Assembly: GCA_045578625.1 (NCBI GenBank)
Contig: JAZNKN010000007.1
Location: 1 to 16,712, forward strand
Direction: 5' to 3'
Length of the DNA stretch: 16,712 nt
Source of the DNA: RGIG3009 sp045578625
GTDB taxonomy: Bacteria > Bacillota > Clostridia > Oscillospirales > Acutalibacteraceae
Made by a program: the position numbers and the translations under genes. Under the pieces are notes generated by a model. It was not told the origin of the DNA. It did not search any database and worked only from the letters and a program-made list of their open reading frames with translations. Positions 12,673 through 16,712 of the stretch are shown piece after piece (position 1 is the first letter of the stretch; each line of letters begins with the position of its first letter).

Positions 12673-14070
12673 ATGAGCAATACGTATTATCTGGCAGTAG
12701 ACATCGGTGCATCCAGTGGTCGTCACATTCTGGCGCACACTGAAAACGGCAAGATCGTGCTGGAGGAGGTACACCGCTTTAAGAATGGCTTGGTCGAGAA
12801 GAACGGTCACCTCTGCTGGGATACCGAGATGCTGTTTGCGGGCATCGTCGAGGGCATGAAGAAATGCGGCGAGTTGGGCAAGATCCCGCAGTCGATGGGT
12901 ATCGATACCTGGGGTGTGGACTTCGTGCTGCTGGATGACAACGGTGCGGTGTTGGGTGATACCGTTGCCTACCGCGACAGTCGCACCGAGGGAATGGACG
13001 CGGAGGTATACGCTTGCGTTCCGGAACAGGAGCTGTATGCGCATACCGGCATCCAGAAGGCAATGTATAACACTATCTACCAGATGATGAGTCTGAAAAA
13101 GACGCAGCCGGAGCTGCTGGAAAAGGCATCACAGATGCTGATGATTCCGGCGTATTTCCACTATCTGCTTACCGGCGTGGGCGTCAACGAATACACGCTC
13201 GCGACCACTACCAATCTGGTCAACGCCGAGACCAAGGAGTGGGACGGCGCGCTGTTGGATAAGCTGGGCTTCCCGCGCCGTCTGTTCGGCCGCATCGGGC
13301 AGCCGGGCGAGACGGTCGGCAAGCTGACCGACGCCATCGCCGCCAAGGTGGGCTACACCTGCGACGTGGTGTTGCCCGCCATGCACGACACCGGCTCTGC
13401 CGTGGCCGCCGTCCCCGCGAACGACGATGATTTCCTGTACATCAGCTCCGGCACGTGGTCGCTGCTGGGTGTCGAGCGCATGACCCCCGATTGTAGCGAG
13501 GCGAGCCGTCAGCTGAACTTCACCAACGAGGGCGGCGTGGAGTATCGCTTCCGCTACCTCAAGAATATTATGGGTCTGTGGATGCTGCAGTCGATCAAGC
13601 GCGAGCTGAACGACGAATATGGCTTCGGTGAGCTGTCGGATCTGGCGCGTGCCGCCGAGATCACCTCACTGGTGGACGTGGACGATATGCGCTTCCTTGC
13701 CCCCAAGAGCATGATCGAGACGGTCAAGGCGCTGTGCGCCGAAGCGGGTCAGCAGGTGCCGCAGACGGTCGGTGAGGTGTGCAAGGTCGTGTACCTCAGC
13801 CTGTCGCAGTGCTACGGCCGCGCCGTGCGCGAGATGGAGCAGGTCACCGGCAGAACGTACAGCCGTCTGCACATCGTCGGCGGCGGTTGTCAGGATGGCT
13901 ACCTCAACGAGCTGACCGCCGAGGCCACCGGCAAGGCGGTATACGCCGGCCCGATCGAGGCGACCGCTTTGGGCAATCTGTTGGTGCAGATGCTCGCCGC
14001 GGGCGAGTTTGCGTCGTTGGCAGAGGGCCGTGAGGCGATTGCCCGCTCCTTTGACGCGAAGGGCGTGTGA
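12673..14070 (+). CDS. rhaB: Rhamnulokinase (FGGY carbohydrate kinase)
   Basis: Phosphorylates L-rhamnulose to rhamnulose-1-phosphate with ATP, the second intracellular step of rhamnose breakdown. The 465-residue length fits. The N-terminal phosphate motif is DIGASSGR (10-17). GIDTWGVDF (76-84) is the sugar-binding segment typical of RhaB. The catalytic base is probably Asp239 in MHDTGSA. Adenosine-binding motifs are ISSGTW (257-262) and GGGCQDGYL further on. These motifs favour RhaB over xylulose or glycerol kinases. The gene stands alone, with no isomerase, aldolase, regulator or transporter beside it, so it relies on partners elsewhere or acts on another deoxy-ketose such as fuculose. A strong AAGGAGG precedes the ATG. 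No clear terminator was seen after the stop. Confidence 0.9.
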   Translation: MSNTYYLAVDIGASSGRHILAHTENGKIVLEEVHRFKNGLVEKNGHLCWDTEMLFAGIVEGMKKCGELGKIPQSMGIDTWGVDFVLLDDNGAVLGDTVAYRDSRTEGMDAEVYACVPEQELYAHTGIQKAMYNTIYQMMSLKKTQPELLEKASQMLMIPAYFHYLLTGVGVNEYTLATTTNLVNAETKEWDGALLDKLGFPRRLFGRIGQPGETVGKLTDAIAAKVGYTCDVVLPAMHDTGSAVAAVPANDDDFLYISSGTWSLLGVERMTPDCSEASRQLNFTNEGGVEYRFRYLKNIMGLWMLQSIKRELNDEYGFGELSDLARAAEITSLVDVDDMRFLAPKSMIETVKALCAEAGQQVPQTVGEVCKVVYLSLSQCYGRAVREMEQVTGRTYSRLHIVGGGCQDGYLNELTAEATGKAVYAGPIEATALGNLLVQMLAAGEFASLAEGREAIARSFDAKGV

Positions 14071-14153
14071 GCCGTGAATGGCTATGAAAGCACCCGCACG
14101 GTCCCATTGTAACGTCACCCGCCACATTCCTATACGCAAATCTGAAAAAAGAC

Positions 14154-14182
14154 TTGCATTTTCTAAAAACCTGTGGTATACT
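14154..14182 (+). promoter_or_regulatory. Promoter of the rimP-nusA-infB operon
   Basis: TTGCAT at 14154-14159, a 17-base spacer and extended -10 TGGTATACT with the hexamer at 14177-14182. The start site is expected near 14189, giving a leader of about 64 bases before rimP. Confidence 0.82.
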
Positions 14183-14205
14183 ATGCCATGATGATAGTAT
14201 GTAGT

Positions 14206-14247
14206 AAAGGAGTGGGGCGACCCGCTCCTTTGCGTTTGTAAGGAGTG
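14206..14247 (+). promoter_or_regulatory. Leader stem-loop with alternative pairing to the rimP Shine-Dalgarno
   Basis: AAAGGAGTGGG (14206-14216) pairs with CCCGCTCCTTT (14221-14231) over 11 base pairs (one G-T wobble) around a GCGA tetraloop of the GNRA type. The 3' arm can instead pair with the ribosome binding site AAGGAGTG at 14240-14247 over eight base pairs with a nine-base loop. The 5' arm contains the same eight bases as the ribosome binding site, so the two folds exclude each other. The first fold is longer and leaves rimP open. T-runs after the hairpin are weak, so it is more likely to act on translation than on termination. A regulatory role is inferred. Confidence 0.6.
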
Positions 14248-14252
14248 TCATC

Positions 14253-14762
14253 ATGGCAGAAAAGAAACACGCCGGCGGAGCCGGCATCGCGGCGGTCTGT
14301 CGGGAACTGGCCCTGCCGCACGCGGAAAGTCTCGGTCTGTCGCTGTGGGACGTGCGGTTTGTTAAGGAGGGCGCGGATTGGTTCCTGCGCTACACCATTG
14401 ACAAGCCGGAGGGTGTCTCCATCGACGACTGCGTGGCACTGACCCACCTGCTCAATCCGGTGCTGGACAAGGCAGACCCTATCCCGCACTCGTATTGCTT
14501 GGAGGTCACGTCGCCCGGTATTGAGCGCGAGCTGACCCGTCCGGAGCATTTTGAAGCCTATTTGGGCGAACCGGTCACGGTGCGGCTCATCCGTCCGTTG
14601 GAGGACGGACAGCGGGAATTTGTCGGCCTGCTTTTGGCGCGGGACGACACTACGCTTTCCTTGGAACTGGAAAGCGGCGAACAACGGCAATTTGCCCGGA
14701 AGGATATCGCGGCGGTCCGCGTCGTGGATCTCTGGGACGATGATAGTATAACGGAGGAATGA
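14253..14762 (+). CDS. rimP: Ribosome maturation factor RimP
   Basis: RimP helps assemble the 30S ribosomal subunit and lies upstream of nusA in most bacteria. The 169-residue product has the two expected domains. The N-terminal alpha/beta domain (about 10-92) includes LWDVRFVKEG, LRYTIDKPEGVSIDDC and YCLEVTSPGIERELTRPEHF. The C-terminal SH3-like barrel (about 98-162) includes VTVRLIRPL, EFVGLLLA and the final IAAVRVVDLWDD. The motif SPGIERELT is a hallmark of the family. The first residues (MAEKKHAGGAG) are a little longer and more basic than usual. The start is set by AAGGAGTG five bases upstream. It opens the operon and is followed six bases later by nusA. Confidence 0.95.
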   Translation: MAEKKHAGGAGIAAVCRELALPHAESLGLSLWDVRFVKEGADWFLRYTIDKPEGVSIDDCVALTHLLNPVLDKADPIPHSYCLEVTSPGIERELTRPEHFEAYLGEPVTVRLIRPLEDGQREFVGLLLARDDTTLSLELESGEQRQFARKDIAAVRVVDLWDDDSITEE

Positions 14763-14768
14763 CACGAC

Positions 14769-15833
14769 ATGAGTGGTAATGCGGAATTTTTTGAGGCACT
14801 GCGGTTGCTGGAAAAGGAAAAAGGCATCGACGGCGCGTACCTGCTGGAGAAGATCCAGGCGGCGATCGTGCTGGCAGTGAAAAAGGACTTCGGCGGCAAG
14901 GAAAACATTGTGGTCAAGACCGACCCCGCCACCGGCGAATTCGCCGTCTCGCTGTTCAAGCGGGTCGTCGATGAGGTGGAGGATCCTGATGAGGAGATGC
15001 TGCCGGAGGAAGCGGTAAAGTATAAGAAGACCGCCAAGGTCGGCGACACCGTGGAGATCAAGCTGGAGACCCGTCAGTTCGGCCGCATCGCGGCACAGAC
15101 GGCGAAGCACGTCATCCGTCAGGGCATCCGCGAGGCGGAGCGTGGCCAGAAATTCTTGGAGTTCCAGCGTCACAATCAGGAACTTGTTACCGCGCTGGTC
15201 AGCCGTGTGGATCCCCGCACCGGTGCTGCTACCGTGGAGATCGGCAAGTCCGAAGCCGTGCTGCCCAAGACGGAGCAGGTTGGCGACGAGGAGCTGCGTG
15301 AGGGTATGCGCGTGAAGGTCTACGTTGTGGATGTTAAGGATACCGAAAAGGGTCCCCGCGTACTCATTTCTCGCACGCATCCGGGTCTGGTCAAACGCCT
15401 GTTCGAGATGCAGGTTCCCGAGATCTACGACGGCACCGTCGAGATCAAGGCTGTCTCGCGTGAGGCCGGCTCTCGCACCAAGATGGCGGTGTTGGCACAC
15501 GATGAAAACGTGGATGCGGTCGGTGCGTGTATCGGCGCGAAGGGCGCTCGCGTAGCCGAGATCGTGGAAGAACTCGGCGGCGAAAAGATCGACATTATCG
15601 AATACAGCGAGGAGCCGGAGAAGTTCATCGCTGCGGCACTGGCACCCGCTAAGGTCGTGGGTGTTGAGGTTGATCCGGAGGGCGCTAAGGCTTGCCGCGT
15701 CACTGTTCCGGACGGCCAGCTCTCGCTCGCTATCGGCAACAAGGGTCAGAATGCCCGCCTTGCCGCCCGCCTGACCGGTTGGAAGATCGACATCCGTCCG
15801 GAAAGCGGCTTCTACGGCGAGGATCAGGAATAA
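14769..15833 (+). CDS. nusA: Transcription termination/antitermination factor NusA
   Basis: NusA binds RNA polymerase and nascent RNA and controls pausing, termination and antitermination. The 354-residue protein has the standard Firmicute layout: an N-terminal polymerase-binding domain (about 1-125, FFEALRLLEKEKGI, TAKHVIRQGIREAE), an S1 domain (about 132-200, ending PRVLISRTHPGLVKRLF), KH1 (about 205-278, with VGACIGAKGARV) and KH2 (about 280-345, with SLAIGNKGQNARLAARLTGW). Both GxxG loops (GAKG and GNKG) are intact. The acidic C-terminal repeats of enterobacterial NusA are absent, as is normal in Firmicutes. GGAGG near 14752 lies slightly far from the ATG, inside the end of rimP, so translation may be coupled. 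Confidence 0.97.
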   Translation: MSGNAEFFEALRLLEKEKGIDGAYLLEKIQAAIVLAVKKDFGGKENIVVKTDPATGEFAVSLFKRVVDEVEDPDEEMLPEEAVKYKKTAKVGDTVEIKLETRQFGRIAAQTAKHVIRQGIREAERGQKFLEFQRHNQELVTALVSRVDPRTGAATVEIGKSEAVLPKTEQVGDEELREGMRVKVYVVDVKDTEKGPRVLISRTHPGLVKRLFEMQVPEIYDGTVEIKAVSREAGSRTKMAVLAHDENVDAVGACIGAKGARVAEIVEELGGEKIDIIEYSEEPEKFIAAALAPAKVVGVEVDPEGAKACRVTVPDGQLSLAIGNKGQNARLAARLTGWKIDIRPESGFYGEDQE

Positions 15834-15854
15834 GACAGCAAAGGGGAGGGCATT

Positions 15855-16124
15855 ATGCCGTCTGTCAAGCGTGTACCGCTGCGGAAATGTACCGGCTGCG
15901 GTGAAATGAAACCGAAAACTCAATTGGTACGGGTGGTCAAGAGTCCGGAGGGTGAGCTGTCGCTCGACCTCACCGGCAAGAAACCGGGACGCGGTGCGTA
16001 CGTCTGCACCGATCCGGTGTGCTTGGCGGCCGCTCGCAAGGCACGTCGGCTGGAAAAGGCGTTCGCCTGTCAGATCCCCGATACACTATACGAAGCATTA
16101 GAGGAGCTGCAAGCCCATGAATGA
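15855..16124 (+). CDS. ylxR: YlxR/RnpM family RNA-binding protein
   Basis: A small basic protein of the DUF448/YlxR family, 89 residues. Work on the Bacillus homologue links it to RNase P and gave it the name RnpM. Visible marks are RKCTGC (Cys12, Cys15), LVRVV, the conserved GRGAYVC with Cys51, and Cys56. The cysteine pairs may be structural or bind metal. It follows nusA by 21 bases with a good AGGGGAGGG ribosome binding site, and its last codons overlap ylxQ by eight bases. Position between nusA and infB is the family's classic context. Confidence 0.93.
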   Translation: MPSVKRVPLRKCTGCGEMKPKTQLVRVVKSPEGELSLDLTGKKPGRGAYVCTDPVCLAAARKARRLEKAFACQIPDTLYEALEELQAHE

Positions 16125-16449
16125 GGAAAAGCTGGTCGGTCTGCTGGGCATGTGCCGCCGCGCCGGTCGCTTAACCGTCGGCTTTGATGCCGTGGTCGCG
16201 CTGTGCCGCGAAAAGCAGGTGCTGCTGATGCTTTCAGCGGATGCGTCACCGCGCACCGAACGGCAGCTGTCCTTTCAGGCGGGGGAGACCCCCGTTTACC
16301 GCCTGCCGCTGGATCGGGAGCAAACGGCGCACGCTGTCGGCTCATCCAAGCCCATTGCGGTGCTTGCAACCACCGATCCCGGCTTCATCCGAGCGCTCAG
16401 CTCGCTCTTAACTTCACCACAAGAGGAGGAATCCCGATATGATGATTAA
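16117..16449 (+). CDS. ylxQ: YlxQ, L7Ae-family ribosomal-like protein
   Basis: A 110-residue member of the L7Ae/L30e/YlxQ family of RNA-binding proteins, encoded between ylxR and infB as in other Firmicutes. It has the fold's opening helix (KLVGLLGMCRRAGRLTVGFDAV), the strand VLLMLSADAS, and a final conserved region with KPIAVLATTDPGFIRAL. L7Ae relatives recognise kink-turns in RNA; the target of YlxQ is not established. The start overlaps the ylxR stop (ATGAATGA), with GAGGAG about ten bases upstream. The last codons overlap the start of infB. Confidence 0.9.
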   Translation: MNEEKLVGLLGMCRRAGRLTVGFDAVVALCREKQVLLMLSADASPRTERQLSFQAGETPVYRLPLDREQTAHAVGSSKPIAVLATTDPGFIRALSSLLTSPQEEESRYDD

Positions 16450-16712
16450 ATATCGCGTCAGTGAGGTCGCCAAGGACTTCGGCGTTCCGAGCAAGGAGGT
16501 CATTGCCCTGCTTTCTCGGTTCTCCGACACGCCCAAGAAAAGCGCTACCGCACTGCAGGAGGACGAACTGGATCTCGTTTTTGAATATCTGACCCAGAAA
16601 TACAATAAGGACAATCTGGATGACTACTTCGCCGAGGCGGATCGTCGCCGCGAGGAGAAGAAGGCCAGCGCGAAGTCCGCGCCTGCGCCCAAAGCGCCGG
16701 TCGCGAAAGAGG
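16439..16712 (+). CDS. infB: Translation initiation factor IF-2, N-terminal part (cut by window end)
   Basis: IF-2 delivers formyl-methionyl tRNA to the 30S subunit. Only the first 91 codons are in the window. They show the IF2 N-terminal helical domain (IKYRVSEVAKDFGVPSKEVI) and the start of the charged Ala/Lys/Pro-rich linker (RRREEKKASAKSAPAPKAP). The GTPase domain would lie beyond the right edge. Two adjacent ATG codons, 16439 and 16442, could be used; AAGAGGAGGA at 16421-16430 favours either. The gene overlaps the end of ylxQ by eleven bases. Confidence 0.92.
   Translation, partial: MMIKYRVSEVAKDFGVPSKEVIALLSRFSDTPKKSATALQEDELDLVFEYLTQKYNKDNLDDYFAEADRRREEKKASAKSAPAPKAPVAKE

Noticed and set aside
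14071..14153. Terminator after rhaB
   Set aside because: No stem of useful length followed by T residues was found in this gap.
1..16712. CRISPR array, transposase or insertion sequence
   Set aside because: No regularly spaced repeats and no transposase motifs were seen in any frame.

Overview
The window looks like a chromosomal segment of an anaerobic, endospore-forming Firmicute of class Clostridia, probably an Oscillospirales/Ruminococcaceae-type gut bacterium. The reasons are an intact sporulation sigma factor (sigK), Firmicutes-type promoters with extended -10 boxes and strong AAGGAGG ribosome binding sites, the rimP-nusA-ylxR-ylxQ-infB operon, and GC-rich hairpin repeats of a kind seen between genes in this group. 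The taxonomic call is inference from gene content and style.

Layout. (1) Positions 1 to about 2950 are accessory DNA. They hold the 3' part of a tyrosine recombinase gene and, facing it, an AT-richer gene of unknown function with its own promoter and terminator. Then come an intact tRNA-Pro(UGG) on the minus strand, a 137-base AT-rich gap with inverted repeats, and the broken 5' half of a second tRNA-Pro(UGG). The broken copy loses tRNA structure just after its anticodon loop, a common crossover point for integrases. I read this as one end of an integrated element. (2) 3123-5355 holds sigK, then a SurA/PrsA-like lipoprotein with a threonine-rich linker and a strong terminator. (3) 5382-6371 holds a palindromic repeat, tRNA-Gly(GCC) with a textbook promoter, a bidirectional terminator, and a minus-strand histidine phosphatase. 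(4) 6557-10262 is a two-gene operon for an asymmetric heterodimeric ABC exporter. (5) 10289-11137 is a hairpin-rich repeat region and a small four-helix membrane protein. (6) 11152-12558 is an RsmF-type rRNA cytosine-5 methyltransferase, and 12673-14070 is a lone rhamnulokinase. (7) From 14154 to the right edge is the transcription/translation operon rimP-nusA-ylxR-ylxQ-infB, with infB cut by the window end. Its leader has a stem-loop whose 3' arm could instead pair with the rimP Shine-Dalgarno sequence.

How they work together. The right-hand operon is core machinery: ribosome maturation, transcription elongation and antitermination, and initiation factor 2. The methyltransferase is probably also ribosome-related. 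The ABC pair should form one exporter with one catalytic and one degenerate ATP site. The left end is the most unusual part: the recombinase carries a second copy of its N-terminal DNA-binding motif at its C-terminus, and the tRNA-Pro arrangement suggests that an element broke a host tRNA while an intact isoacceptor lies beside the break.
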